Shown piece by piece: positions 1 to 13,125 of a stretch of DNA of 34,115 bases. Source of the DNA: Candidatus Devosia symbiotica (GTDB taxonomy: Bacteria > Pseudomonadota > Alphaproteobacteria > Rhizobiales > Devosiaceae); the NCBI GenBank assembly GCA_025050575.1, contig JALBVE010000015.1, positions 1 through 34,115 on the forward strand, read 5' to 3'. Within the stretch, counting starts at the first letter, position 1. Every line of letters begins with the position of its first letter. The position numbers and the translations under genes are program-made. The notes beneath the pieces were generated by a model. That model was not told the origin of the DNA, did not search any database, and saw only the letters and a list, made by a program, of their open reading frames with translations.

Positions 1-583
1 GTCAAGTGCGAGTGAACATCGACCGGTTCATATGCCCACACGTGAAACCAAGAACCGCGTCCTTCGCCTTGCTGACCACCAACGACAGCTCTTCCTAATT
101 ACGACAATTATTGCGATCCTTGACGTCAATATCGCAGAGGAATGGATGCTGGTGCTGAAAGATCAGCGCTGGCGGTCCATCGGCACCGAGCGCTGTCGCC
201 ATCCAGTCTAGCACCGGCGCCGCATCGCTGCGTTGCGCTCCGCCAACAGTGACGTCGAGCCCGATCACCCACATCCGGTCGCCGATCAGGCCAATATAGT
301 TGAGCGGACAGTGATCGCCCCAGCCCATCTGTGCCCCGAACACCCTGCCCATTTCAAAATGGGCGTCGACATTACCCAGCACTACCTAGAAGGGTGATCT
401 GGTGGCCTTAAGTCGGTCGCCGATAGCCCGATAGCTCTCGGCATGTTTATACTCTGCCAGATGACCGCTGACGATGATAACATCCGGTCGCATCGGCCTG
501 AGCCAATCCAGCACGCGATCAAGCTGCGTCAGCGCCGCCGCCATATCATCTGCGTGAATATCACTGAGTTGAGCGACGATCAT
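1..583 (-). pseudogene. Metallophosphoesterase (Icc/CpdA-like) remnant, runs off the window
   Basis: Reads as a calcineurin-type phosphodiesterase starting at 583 with MIVAQLSDIHA, whose D-x-H is the first metal-binding motif, followed by PDVIIVSGHLAEYKHAE, where family members have a GDL motif (here GHL). A TAG near 386-388 splits it; the same frame then continues with VVLGNVDAHFEMGRVFG (GNxD motif), WGDHCPLNY and FQHQHPFLCDIDVKDRNNCRN. A second TAG follows at about 95, then GFTCGHM (the usual GHxH site) and a TGA at the window edge. Its ATG overlaps the TGA of glgX (ATGA at 580-583), so it was translationally coupled to the glycogen cluster. At least three in-frame stops and a changed metal motif make function unlikely. 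The substrate of the intact ancestor is unknown. Confidence 0.75.
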
Positions 584-2545
584 GCAGTTTGGACCGAGCG
601 AACCAGCACCGCCACTGATCGCGGCGTTAATGTTGCTGTCTCGTCCGCATTGTCCGAATCGATACCGATAGTCCACTTCTCCTTGGGCAGTCGAGCAACG
701 ACAGGTTCGTTGCGGCGGTTGAGCCAACCTAGTACTTCACTATCCTTATTGCGCAACTGCATACCCAGCACTGACGCCCCGGACGCCCCCCCCAATCGCC
801 TTCGGTCATTTCACGACCATCGGGATGCAGCTAGATAACGTCGCGCACGCCGTTCTTGTCCTGCCCGATGAGGAAGTGGTCGTGGGTCAGCGTCATATGT
901 TCCTTGCGGAACCTGGTTATCGTCGCCATTCTCTCGGTCGACCCAGGTAATCTAATTGTCCTATGCATAGGCATTATTGTTGCCCTGCTGAGGGCGGTAC
1001 ACCTCATCGCCCTGCTGCAGCAATAGCACACCGCGCGACAGGAATAAGGTCGCCAGCAGCGCCCGTACATCGCGCTTACGCGCCAGATTGGTCACCGCGT
1101 CGTCTGTCTCGCCTTCAACGCCACAATTCCATGAAGCGTTGTGACTATGCCCGTTGCGGTTATCTTCGCCATTGGCCTGGTTGTGCTTGTTGGTATAGCT
1201 GACCATATCGCGCAGGGTGAACCCGTCATGCATCGCCAGCATGTTCACGCCGTGGCTCGGCTTGCGACAGGCGGAATCAAAGATTTCGGCAGAACCGACG
1301 ACCTTGCTCGCCAGCGCTCCGCTCTTTCCATCCTCGCCGCGCCAAAACTCGCGAACTTCATCGCGATTAAGTATCGTTGTGTTCTTCGAATTCCTTGCCA
1401 AACTGCCCAGCGCATAGCTGCCCGGATCCGTATCTCAGGGTTCGGCAACCAGAATGCACTGGCTGAGCACCGGGTTCGCCTTGATCATTTCCAGCATCTC
1501 GGCATGCGGGTTAAACCCCGGATCGCGCGCCAGCATCGTCGCCAGATCAAACCGGAAACCGGACACGCCCATTTCTTCGACCCAGTAGCGCAGGCTGTCG
1601 ATCACCAGCCGCTGCGCTGCCGGGTGATCGCAGCGCAGGGTATGCCGGTGCCGGTATCGTTGACCAGATGCTGTTTGCTACCCACCTCGACGAACCGGTA
1701 ATAGGCCTTGGCATTATGCTCCATCAGGCTAAGCATCGGCCCATTGGTGTTGCTCTTGCTGCTATGGTTTATAGATCACATCAAGAATCACCGAGATGCC
1801 TTTCTTGCGATATAGATCGGTCATGTGCCGCAATTCCTCCGGCCTCGCGGCGCCAGCCGTGGATTGATGGCTGAATAGACGACCGGGTTGTAGCCCCAGG
1901 CATTGGTCAGGCCAAGTGCCGGCAGGTACCTTTCGTTAATACAGGCCGCCGTCGGCGTCAATTGTAGCGTATCCACGCCGATATATTTTTTGAGGTAGTC
2001 AATCACCCGCTATGTAGTCAACGCCGCGATAGTGCCATGCAGCGCCCCCCCTGCGCGCTGGGGGTGGCGCATGGTGTAGCTGTGTACATTAAATTTATAG
2101 AACAAGCCCGGCGCCTTCTTGCACGGCAAGATGTTTTCATTGCCTATACCCCCTACGATAGCCTTGGGAATCAGCGGCGCGGTATCAACGGCCTCGCTGC
2201 AGTCCAGCCGCAGGCATGGCGATCGTACAAATGCCCGATCCAGCGGCTTGGCATAGGCGATCTACCAGCAATTTCATCGGATCAAAGAACAGTCCTTGAT
2301 CGGGATTGTACTTGCCATCCGCCCGCAACCCATAACGGGCCCCTGCCACCAGCCCTGCAATCATCCCGGCGCGGATTTTGCTCTGATGCACGGTCAGTTC
2401 GAACCGATCAGTCTCCTGATCCTGTTCGTCATAGATCGATACTCAGATCTTGGTCTCGGTCTTCGAATAGACGGCAAAATTGATGCCTTACTCAGTGAGC
2501 GTGGCGCCGAGATGGCGCAATACTGCCCCCAGTGGGGACTAGCAT
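580..2545 (-). pseudogene. glgX: Glycogen debranching enzyme GlgX, heavily degraded
   Basis: GlgX removes alpha-1,6 branches from glycogen limit dextrins (GH13 family). Pieces in several minus-strand frames line up in family order: GINFAVYSK and SIYDEQDQETDRFEL (N-terminal domain), GLVAGARYGLRADGKYNPDQG, then IGVDTLQLTP with AWGYNPVVYSAINPR, then the catalytic-region text GVSGFRFDLATMLARDPGF near 1500-1600, then HDGFTLRDMVSY near 1200 and a C-terminal beta-domain ending at 580. Lesions include TAA after LTE and TGA after TKI (a Gln and an Arg position by family comparison) plus several frameshifts between 960 and 2010. It follows pgm by about 20 bases and overlaps the next gene by four. The exact original start is uncertain; 2545 is the nearest ATG but is out of phase with the first conserved block. 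Confidence 0.85.
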
Positions 2546-2567
2546 GAGTTTCTTTGATTTTCCGATA

Positions 2568-5321
<2,754 letters not shown>

Positions 5322-6539
5322 CCACCACTAGTCCCTCGGGGATATTGACGCCGCGGTCGATCACCGCCTTCTTCAGCCAGACATTCCGCCCGATCTCCCA
5401 ATATAGCAGTATCACCGCTTCTTCGAGCACGAAATAGGAATGCATGCGCGAACCGGTCGATAATACCGTCCGGTTGAGATGCCCGTCGGAGACGATGCAG
5501 TCGCCCGATACCAGCGAATTCACCGCCGAGCCGGGCCGACCGTCGAAATCATGCACGACCTTGGCTGGTGGGATGATCCCTGGCATAGGGCCAGATCGGC
5601 CAGTCGCGGCCATACAGGTCCAGTTGCGGCTTGATGTCGGTCAGGTCGATCGACGCTTTCCAATAGGCATCAATCGTGTCGACATCGCGCCAATAACTGA
5701 CCTCTTCATTGCTCGAGCGCACGCAGGAGCGCGGGAACCTATGCGTCTAAGCGGTGTCGTTCTTGACGATATAAGGAATGATATCCTTACCGAAATCGCG
5801 ATTGGAGCCTTCAGTTGCCGCATCGCGCTGCAATTGCTCTATCAGAAACCGCGTCTCGAACACATAAATGCCCATCAAGGCTAACGCCATGTCCGGCTTG
5901 TTAGGAATGCTTGGCGGATCCTTGAATTTTTCGACAAATTCGACCATCCAGTTGCGCGTATCCACATGCATCACACCGAAACCGACGGCGTCTGAGCATT
6001 TCCAGATAGCCAATAGTCACATCGGCGTCCGTATCCACATGCTGTCGCAGCATGATTTCATAGTCCATCTTGTAGATGTGGTCGCCCGCCAGAATGACGA
6101 TATAGCGCGCCCAAATCCTCGATGATGTCCATGTTCTAGTAGACCGCATCGGCAGTACCGGCACACCACATATCCTCGCGGACCAGTTGGCTCGCCGGCA
6201 GCGCGTCAAAGCTTTCGTTACGTTCTAGCCGCAGGAAGTTCCAACCGCGCGACATGTGCAGTATCAGGCTGTGCGCCTGATACTGCGTGGCTACCGAAAT
6301 GCGGCGAATGCCAGAATTGATCGCGTTGCTGAGCGCAAAATCGATAATGCGCGACCCCCCCGAAATACACCGCCGGCTTGGCGCGCCGGTCGGTCAATTC
6401 CATTAATCGCGTACCGCGTCGACCGGCCAATACATAGGCCATGGCTTCACGAGCCAGTCGTGATGGTGCCCTGTAATCTGCCATTTTTGTAACCCTCCAC
6501 TAATGCCCGTTTGCCGGGACGTATTTCAGTTCGATCGGC

Positions 6540-8403
6540 TCATGCTGGTTCGAATTTCAGAAACAAGGTCGACAGTGGTGGTAGATAGAGTTCCGCCTCT
6601 GCCGGCCAGCGACGCCCCTCCACCACACAAGCCTCGACCGCGCCCTGATTTCCCGTGTTTGAGCCAGAATACTAGCCCGCATCGGTATTGATCCGCTCCA
6701 CCCATTTTCCCGCTATGGGCATAGGTATCTTGTACCCTGAGTGCGGCACTAGTGTGAAATTGGACATCACCAGGATCGGATCACTTCCCGGCGCCTTGCG
6801 TAGCCAGGCCAACACGGAATTACCGTGATCATTCTCGATCACCCATTCAAATCTTTCAGGCTTGCAATCACGGTTGTGCAGCGCCGGGAACTCACGATAG
6901 GCCAGATTGAGGTCAGCAATCAACCGTTTGGCAAATTTCTGCCAGTCATCACCGGGCATCTTCTCCAGCAATGACCCTTGGCTATGCACCACCTCGTCAT
7001 GGCTCAGTGGCAGCACGAAATTCTCCGAGAACGCATAGACAACGCCGAACGTCATGTCGTTGTGATGGTATTTGCGATGCGCCGCCTCACGGCTCATGAA
7101 GCCCATGTTCCACTTAAACCCGAAGCCCAAACCACCGGCATCGACCGACTTGCTGATCCCTGGCCAGGACGTGGATTCCTCAGCGATCATGAACGTGCTG
7201 GGATGCAGCAGGTACGTCTCGCTGTTCACTTTGCGCAGGAACTCAACAGCCTCCAAATTTTCATTGCTGCCAAACTTGTTTGACACCCATTCGTCCTGCT
7301 AGCTCGAATAGTCGAGATAGAGCATCGAGGCCACAGCATCGACGCGCAGTCCATCGATATGAAACTTCTCCAACCAATAAAGCGCATTGTTCATCAGGAA
7401 GACGACCACTTCCTTGCGGCCAAAATTATAGATGGCTGTGTTCCAGTCGGGGCGGAAGCCTTGGCGCGGATCGGCATGCTCGTAGAGCGCCGTGCCGTCG
7501 AAATTGGCCAGCCCATGCGCGTCGGTGAAAAAATGCGCCGGTACTCAGTCCAGAATGATGCCCAAGCCTGCCTGATGCGAGGCATTCACGAACCGAGCAA
7601 AACCTGCCGGATCGCCAAACCGTGCCGTCGGCGAATAGAGCCCTGTCGGCTGATAACCCCAGCTTAGATCATATTGGCGTTCGGTGATCCGCTTGGCGTT
7701 CGGTGATCCGCGGCAGCTCGATATGGATGTAGCCCATGTCGGCAGCGTCAGGCACCAGTTGCTCGGTAAGCTGGTCATAACTCAGAAAGCCTCCATCAGG
7801 CCGGCGCCGCCAGCCGCCCAGATGCATCTCGTAGATCGACATCGGTGTACGCCGCCAGTCACACGTCGCGCGCCCGGCAATGTATTTCTCGTCAGTCCAG
7901 GCGAATGGAGTGGGATCAGGCACTACAGAAGCGGTCTTGGGCCGCATTTCCGATTGCCGCGCAAACGGGTCTGCCTTAAGCGGCAGGGTTACCCCATCTG
8001 GCCCGACAATTTCGAATTTGTCGAGCGTGCCTGTTCCAAGCACCGGGATAAACACCTCCCAGATGCTATTTTCAAACCGGTTGCGCATCGGATTGCGCCG
8101 GCCACCCCATTCATTAAACGGCTCGACCATGCTGACGCGCTTAGCATTAGGAGCCCACACCGCAAAATGTGTGCCGTGGATCCCCTCAAATTCCATCTCA
8201 TAGGCGCCAAGCTTGTCAAACAGCCGCAAATGGCTGCCCTTGCCCATATAGTAATCGTCTATCGGGCCGAGCACCGGACCAAACGAATAGGCATCATAGA
8301 CGCCCCATTCGCCGCCTGCATTCTTAGCACGATAGCGGATCGGCTGCCGCTGACTGATCGCCACCTTGCCCTCGAAGAAATCGCCAGCATGGCGCGAGAT
8401 CAA
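6540..8403 (-). pseudogene. glgB: 1,4-alpha-glucan branching enzyme GlgB remnant, 5'-deleted
   Basis: GlgB introduces alpha-1,6 branches (GH13_9). The piece opens at GDFFEGKVAISQRQP, about 100 residues into a normal GlgB, with no proper start codon (the open frame begins at a TTG), so the N-terminus is deleted. The CBM48 and catalytic blocks follow: [48 protein letters not shown], and [15 protein letters not shown] near 7000. A perfect 19-base tandem duplication at 7674-7711 shifts the frame after the ITERQ segment. Near 6926-6933 DDWQKFA is joined directly to [13 protein letters not shown], removing about 50 residues that relatives have in between. A TAG after RINTDAG precedes the final beta-domain, which ends with TGA at 6540-6542. 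Confidence 0.88.
7674..7711. repeat. Perfect 19-base tandem duplication inside glgB
   Basis: The unit TTGGCGTTCGGTGATCCGC occupies 7674-7692 and again 7693-7711, base for base. Nineteen is not a multiple of three, so the second copy breaks the reading frame at the ITERQ segment of GlgB. One copy restores the join of [10 protein letters not shown] to [11 protein letters not shown]. It looks like a recent replication-slippage event. Confidence 0.95.
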
Positions 8404-8829
8404 GTAACGGCAGCCTATGCTTTGGCATAGGCGTCAAAATCACGGGCAACCATGAACCAGCCATGCTCATAGAGACCCCCGATCAGGTCGCGATAGCGGT
8501 GCAGATCGTCCGGAGAAAACACCCCGCTGGCGATCGACTCCAGCGCTTCCATTGGGCGCGGCGAGACGTCGATTGCATCGCGCGACGCGGCATTCTCACT
8601 CCGCTTCTTGTCAACCTCTTCTGTCATCAGGCGGAAGATAACGATATTTTCGGGCCCGATTTCCTTGTGCATTTCCACATTGGCGCCATCCATAGTGCCA
8701 ATGGTAATGGCGCCATTAGCCATGAATTTCATGTTGCCCATGCCCAAGACTTCCATGCCCGCTGTCGAAATCTGTTCACTCAGATCGGCAGCCGGCACGA
8801 TAATCTCAGCAAGGCTCACATTGTAATAA
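8400..8829 (-). pseudogene. glgP: Glycogen phosphorylase GlgP, C-terminal fragment only
   Basis: GlgP releases glucose-1-phosphate from glycogen using pyridoxal phosphate. Only a stretch of about 140 residues from the C-terminal third survives: YNVSLAEIIVPAADLSEQIST, then GMGNMKFMANGAITIGTMDGANVEM, FSPDDLHRYRDLIGGL and DFDAYAKA. Family members have EKIIPA and GTGNMKF here, so even the fragment has drifted. A TAG at 8415-8417 (probably a Gln) and a TGA at 8400-8402 end it, and it is then fused to a 5'-deleted glgB. The upstream roughly 640 residues are missing. Intact GlgP is around 800 residues or more. Confidence 0.85.
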
Positions 8830-8834
8830 TGCTC

Positions 8835-9203
8835 ACCCGCCCCTTCTCGATCCAGATGGTCAGTAGCTAACGGCCCATATCGTCGGGCTCGGCGCCGGGT
8901 CACGCCACATGCATGACCACCATAGCACAATCTTCAACCATCGCGCAGCGGGACCGGATACTGGGCACGGTCAACAGTTCCGCGTTAAAGGCGCTCAGCT
9001 TTTCCTTGAGCCAGACTTTGAATTCTGGCGATTTGGAGTTGCCGCAGATCAACTTAAACCCGCAGGCCGGTACTGAGGGCTCAGCGGCACTCGGTTCATA
9101 CCGGACGGCACCGCCGCGCCCATCGAACACCAGCACCACACCGACGCCGACCATGCCGTTATCTACTGTCTGGCTGGGCGGGCGGCGCGGTGTGTCGTCA
9201 TGA
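8835..9203 (-). other. Unassigned degraded stretch between valS and glgP
   Basis: About 370 bases downstream of valS hold an open minus-strand frame (8900-9154) with text such as VGVGVVLVFDGRGGAVRYEP and SPEFKVWLKEKLSAFNAELLTVP. The first part faintly resembles the beginning of a NUDIX domain, but no NUDIX box follows. I cannot assign a family. It may be one or two joined gene remnants left by the deletion that removed most of glgP. Confidence 0.3.
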
Positions 9204-9209
9204 GAGATC

Positions 9210-11969
9210 TCAACTCAGGCGCTTGAGCGCTTCAGAGATATGGTGACGCCTTTCGATGATAGCTTCGCGACAAGCCTTTTGTTCCTCGATCACCTCTTCA
9301 GGCGCTTTGGCGACGAATTGCTCATTGCCCAGCTTCTTGTCGATCTGGATGACCTTACCATCGAGTTTGGCGACTTCCTTGGACAGTCGAACCTTTTCCG
9401 TCGGAATATCAATGAACTCGGCCAATGGCAACGCCCATGTCGCCTCAGCAACCACGAATTGGGCCGATTCGCCGGGAACATCTGTCTGCTGGGTGATATC
9501 TTCCAGACGGGTCAGACGGGTGATCAGCGAAGTGCTAGCGACCAAACGACGGAGGGTTGTCTCGTTAGCGCCAACCACAATCAAAGACAGCTTGGCACTG
9601 GCGGGTACGTTCATCCCGCTGCGTACCGAACGCACATTGGTGATGACGTCAATCAACCAGGTCAGGTCAGCGTCCGCTTCGGCGTCTTCCAGTCCTGCAA
9701 GATCGGGCCATTCGGTCAGGATCAGCATATTACTGCGCGGCGTGCCGAACTTGCCGGTCTCGGCCCAGAGCTCTTCGGTCACGAAGGGCATGAAGGGGTG
9801 GAGAGTGATCAGGATCTGATCGAGCGCCCAGGCCGCGGTGGCACGGGTTTCGGCCTTAGCGGCTTTGTCTTCGCCCATGAAAATGGGCTTGACGAACTCG
9901 ACATACCAGTCACAGAAGGTGCCCCAAACAAAGTCATAGGCGGCATTGGCGGCTTCGTTGAATTTGTAATCAACAATGCCCTGGGTGACGGCGGCGGCGC
10001 CGCGCGCGGTCGCGCCGACAATCCAGCGATTAAGCGGCAGCTTGTTGGCTTTTGGATCATAATCGGCAACGCGACAACACTCATTCATCTCAAGGAAGCG
10101 TGCGGCGTTCCAAATCTTGGTGACAAAGTTACGATAGCCTTTCACCCGACTCATCGAGAGCTTGATGTCGCGACCCTGCGCGGCCATAGCAGCAAGGGCG
10201 AAGCGGGTGGCGTCGGCGCCATACTGGTCGATCAGCTCAAGCGGATCGATGACGTTATCTTTGGTCTTGCTCATCTTCTGGCCCTTTTCGTCGCGGACCA
10301 AAGCGTGCATGTAGACAGTGTGGAAGGGCTCTTTCTCGAGGAATTCGAGGCCCATCATCATCATACGGGCGACCCAGAAGAAGATGATGTCAAAGCCGGT
10401 GACGAGAACGTCGGTCGGATAGTAGCGGCGCAGCTCGACGGTATCGTCAGGCCAGCCCAGGGTGGAGAACGGCCAAAGGGCGGAGGAGAACCAGGTGTCA
10501 AGGACGTCTTCGTCGCGCTTGAGTTCAACCGATTTGCCGTAATGAGCGTCGGCCAAGGCCTGGGCTTCTTTAGCTGAAGCTGCGACGAAAGCTTCCTTGT
10601 CCGGGCCATACCAAGCCGGGATCTGGTGACCCCACCACAGCTGGCGGGAAATACACCAGGGCTTGATGTTCTCTAGCCAAGCAAAATAGATGTTTTCGTA
10701 TTGCTGGGGCACAAACTTGGTGCGGCCCTCGCGGACGGCAGCCATGGCCGGCTGCGCAAGCACATCGGCCTTGATCCACCACTGGTCGGTCAAGAAAGGC
10801 TCGATGATGACGAGTTTGGACTTCTCGTCATGCGGCACCATGATCTTCTTGTCTTCGATGTGGTCGAGGCCACGGGTCGGATTGTCCTCGGCCAGAGTGG
10901 TCATATCGGCGACAATGGCCTTGCGCGCGGCAAATCGCTCCAGACCGCGATAGGCGGCGGGAATGAAATCGGCGGTGATGATATCGCCGGCCGTGGTGAA
11001 AACATTAATCTGTTCAAGATGATTGCGAACACCGACCTCGAAGTCGTTGAAATCATGGGCTGGCGTGATCTTTACGGCGCCGGTGCCTAGGGCGGGATCG
11101 GCGTATTCATCAGCGACGATAGGAATGCGGCGGCCGACCAGCGGCAGATCGACGAATTTGCCGACCAGAGCGGCGTAACGCGCGTCCTCGGGATGCACGG
11201 CAATGCCGCTATCGCCTAGCATGGTCTCGGGGCGGGTGGTGGCGACGACAATATAGTCGCGGGTTTCCCACTCGGTGGGCTTGCTATCTTCATCGTGGGC
11301 AATGGGAAACTGATAGGTCACGCCGTCGGCCAGAGGATAGCGCAAGTGCCACATATGGCCCTTGATCTCGATGTTCTCGACTTCAAGGTCGGAAATGGCC
11401 GTTTCCAGACCGGGGTGCCAGTTGACCAGGCGCTTGGCGCGGTAGATCAGGCCGCGCTGGTGCAGTTCGACGAAGACCTTGGTGACGGCCCGGACCATCT
11501 GGTCATCAGCAGCGCCATTTTCACCCATGGTGAAGCGCTCGCGGGAGAAATCAGCCGAAGCACCCAGGCGCTTGAGCTGATTCATGATCGTACCGCCGCT
11601 TTCGCCCTTCCACTCCCAGACGCGCTCAACGAATTTATCGCGCCCCATTTCACGGCGACCGGGCAGCTGGCGCTCCATCAACTGACGTTCGACGATCATC
11701 TGGGTGGCAATGCCGGCATGGTCCATGCCAGGCTGCCACAGCACATCCTTTTTCAGCATGCGATTGAAGCGGATCAAAATGTCCTGGATGGTATTGTTTA
11801 GGGCATGGCCAATATGCAGCGAGCCAGTAACATTGGGCGGCGGAATGACAATGGTGAAGGTCTCGGCACCGGGCGCGGCCCCCGCCCCGGCAGCAAGGGC
11901 ATTAGCCTTGAGCCAGTCAGCATAGACGCGCGTCTCGACGGCGCTTGGCTCATAGGACTTTTTAAGCAT
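9210..11969 (-). CDS. valS: Valyl-tRNA synthetase, intact
   Basis: Charges tRNA-Val with valine; essential for translation in the cytoplasm. The 919-residue ORF is full length for a class I ValRS. The HIGH motif is at residues 52-55 within PNVTGSLHIGHALN and the KMSKS-type motif (KMSKT) starts at residue 565. The CP1 editing domain contains TTRPETMLGD. The tail is the tRNA-binding coiled coil typical of ValRS (DIPTEKVRLSKEVAKLDGK). The start MLKKSYEPSAVETRVYADWL matches family N-termini. No lesion is present although the genes on both sides are broken, so selection is clearly acting here. Downstream of popZ, same strand. Confidence 0.97.
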   Translation of the reverse strand: MLKKSYEPSAVETRVYADWLKANALAAGAGAAPGAETFTIVIPPPNVTGSLHIGHALNNTIQDILIRFNRMLKKDVLWQPGMDHAGIATQMIVERQLMERQLPGRREMGRDKFVERVWEWKGESGGTIMNQLKRLGASADFSRERFTMGENGAADDQMVRAVTKVFVELHQRGLIYRAKRLVNWHPGLETAISDLEVENIEIKGHMWHLRYPLADGVTYQFPIAHDEDSKPTEWETRDYIVVATTRPETMLGDSGIAVHPEDARYAALVGKFVDLPLVGRRIPIVADEYADPALGTGAVKITPAHDFNDFEVGVRNHLEQINVFTTAGDIITADFIPAAYRGLERFAARKAIVADMTTLAEDNPTRGLDHIEDKKIMVPHDEKSKLVIIEPFLTDQWWIKADVLAQPAMAAVREGRTKFVPQQYENIYFAWLENIKPWCISRQLWWGHQIPAWYGPDKEAFVAASAKEAQALADAHYGKSVELKRDEDVLDTWFSSALWPFSTLGWPDDTVELRRYYPTDVLVTGFDIIFFWVARMMMMGLEFLEKEPFHTVYMHALVRDEKGQKMSKTKDNVIDPLELIDQYGADATRFALAAMAAQGRDIKLSMSRVKGYRNFVTKIWNAARFLEMNECCRVADYDPKANKLPLNRWIVGATARGAAAVTQGIVDYKFNEAANAAYDFVWGTFCDWYVEFVKPIFMGEDKAAKAETRATAAWALDQILITLHPFMPFVTEELWAETGKFGTPRSNMLILTEWPDLAGLEDAEADADLTWLIDVITNVRSVRSGMNVPASAKLSLIVVGANETTLRRLVASTSLITRLTRLEDITQQTDVPGESAQFVVAEATWALPLAEFIDIPTEKVRLSKEVAKLDGKVIQIDKKLGNEQFVAKAPEEVIEEQKACREAIIERRHHISEALKRLS

Positions 11970-11989
11970 TGGTCACTCGCAACAAGAGA

Positions 11990-12015
11990 GACCCGCGAAG
12001 AGGACATGGCGGGTC
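11990..12015 (-). other. Stem-loop 20 bases upstream of valS
   Basis: GACCCGC (11990-11996) and GCGGGTC (12009-12015) form a perfect 7-base-pair stem with a 12-base loop between popZ and valS. No T-run follows on the minus strand, so it is not a classical terminator. It could be a leader structure or chance; nothing else supports a role. Confidence 0.3.
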
Positions 12016-12105
12016 GGGCAAAGGTTTTGAGCACATTTCAAGCAAATGCACGATACGGGGTCAACCGTATCATGCATGCAATGGTGTCTGAGATGTTAGA
12101 AGGGC

Positions 12106-12930
12106 CTATTCGCCGCGCGCCATGCGGGCAATTTCCTTTTTTCTACCATGCGTTCGACGACAGCAGGCAGGTTTTCGTCGAGCCATTCCTTGAGCATGGG
12201 GCGCAGCATATCGCGCACCAACGACTCGATGGTGGCATTAGTATTGCCAAAACCCAGATCGCTGAACTTGATCATCGAACTGCGCACGGCCGCCTGGATG
12301 ATCGGCTCAAGCAGCTGAGACGCCGTGTCGCTGGAAAGGCTTGCGTTAGGCATTGATGGAGCCTGGACAATGGAAGGCTGCAGTCGCGCGGCGCTGACCA
12401 TTACTACCTCAGGATCAAATGCCGGTTCGTCGTCTGGTTCCGGATCAAACGCTATAATATCGACACCAGGCTCGGGTTCAGAGTTGAGCGCGGCTATATC
12501 GAGATCGCTATCGGCCAATAGCGATTCAGGCTCTGGCGCGGGGCGAGCGTGGGCTTTGTCATCAGCGGCCGAAGCGGCAAAGCTGATATCTTCCGGATCC
12601 ACCAGGGCGGGCGCGGCGACGGTCGATTCTTCTTCGACTGGCGTGTCGGCCAGAATAGAATCGAAACTGAACCCACCAATATCATCGGCGGCGTCACCGT
12701 CGCCAATAATCTGGGACGAACTAAGTGTCAGGGGCTCGATATTATCAAGCATGTCGCTCAGGTCGCGACCTACGGAATCGTCGGATGGACGGACGGGCGC
12801 GGCTTCCATTGGATCAGCGGCAGTCAGACTAGCCGCACGGCACCCGTACGGCATCGTCATCCACAATGATCTGTCGAATGGACTACAGAATTTCGTTCAT
12901 TGATGGCTCTTTGGATGCCGGCTTGTTCAT
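12106..12930 (-). pseudogene. popZ: Polar organising protein PopZ (DUF2497 family), broken at both ends
   Basis: PopZ self-assembles at the cell pole and anchors the chromosome partition (ParB/parS) complex in many alphaproteobacteria. The start at 12930 gives MNKPASKEPSMNEIL, then a TAG at codon 16 (12883-12885), then SIRQIIVDDD: the usual EPSMeeIL-x-SIRxII N-terminal motif is interrupted. A frameshift follows near codon 30. A long acidic, Pro-rich linker rich in D, E and S is then open. The C-terminal oligomerisation block LVRDMLRPMLKEWLDENLPAVVERMV is intact, but a six-base homopolymer at 12137-12142 throws the last residues out of frame. In the shifted frame KEIARMARGE and a TAG at 12106-12108 appear, as in relatives. 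Three independent lesions argue against function; reinitiation at an internal start could still yield a C-terminal piece. Confidence 0.8.
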
Positions 12931-13070
12931 AGATGCCACATGTAACTCATGTGTTCGAACTGGAAAATGACCTCCGCTAACGCGGCCAAACCCTGCTTCG
13001 TCAGTATTACCTTAAACCGGACGGACAGTCTTAGGAATTGAGCATACAGCCATGCAAGAGGTCTTCCACT

Positions 13071-13103
13071 AAAAGTTGTGGCTAGGCAATGCCTAGCCAC
13101 AAC
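13071..13103 (-). terminator. Rho-independent terminator after tolC
   Basis: GTTGTGGCTAGGCA and its exact reverse complement (14 bases each, one base between) span 13075-13103. On the minus strand the hairpin is followed by TTTT (13074-13071). It lies 22 bases past the original tolC stop, in the right orientation. Confidence 0.8.
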
Positions 13104-13125
13104 GCATGGACTTCGGCGCCGACGT

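Noticed and set aside
9240-10577. Long open frame (445 codons) on the plus strand.
   Set aside because: It lies antisense within valS, which has all class I synthetase motifs; the frame is a by-product of GC-rich codon use.
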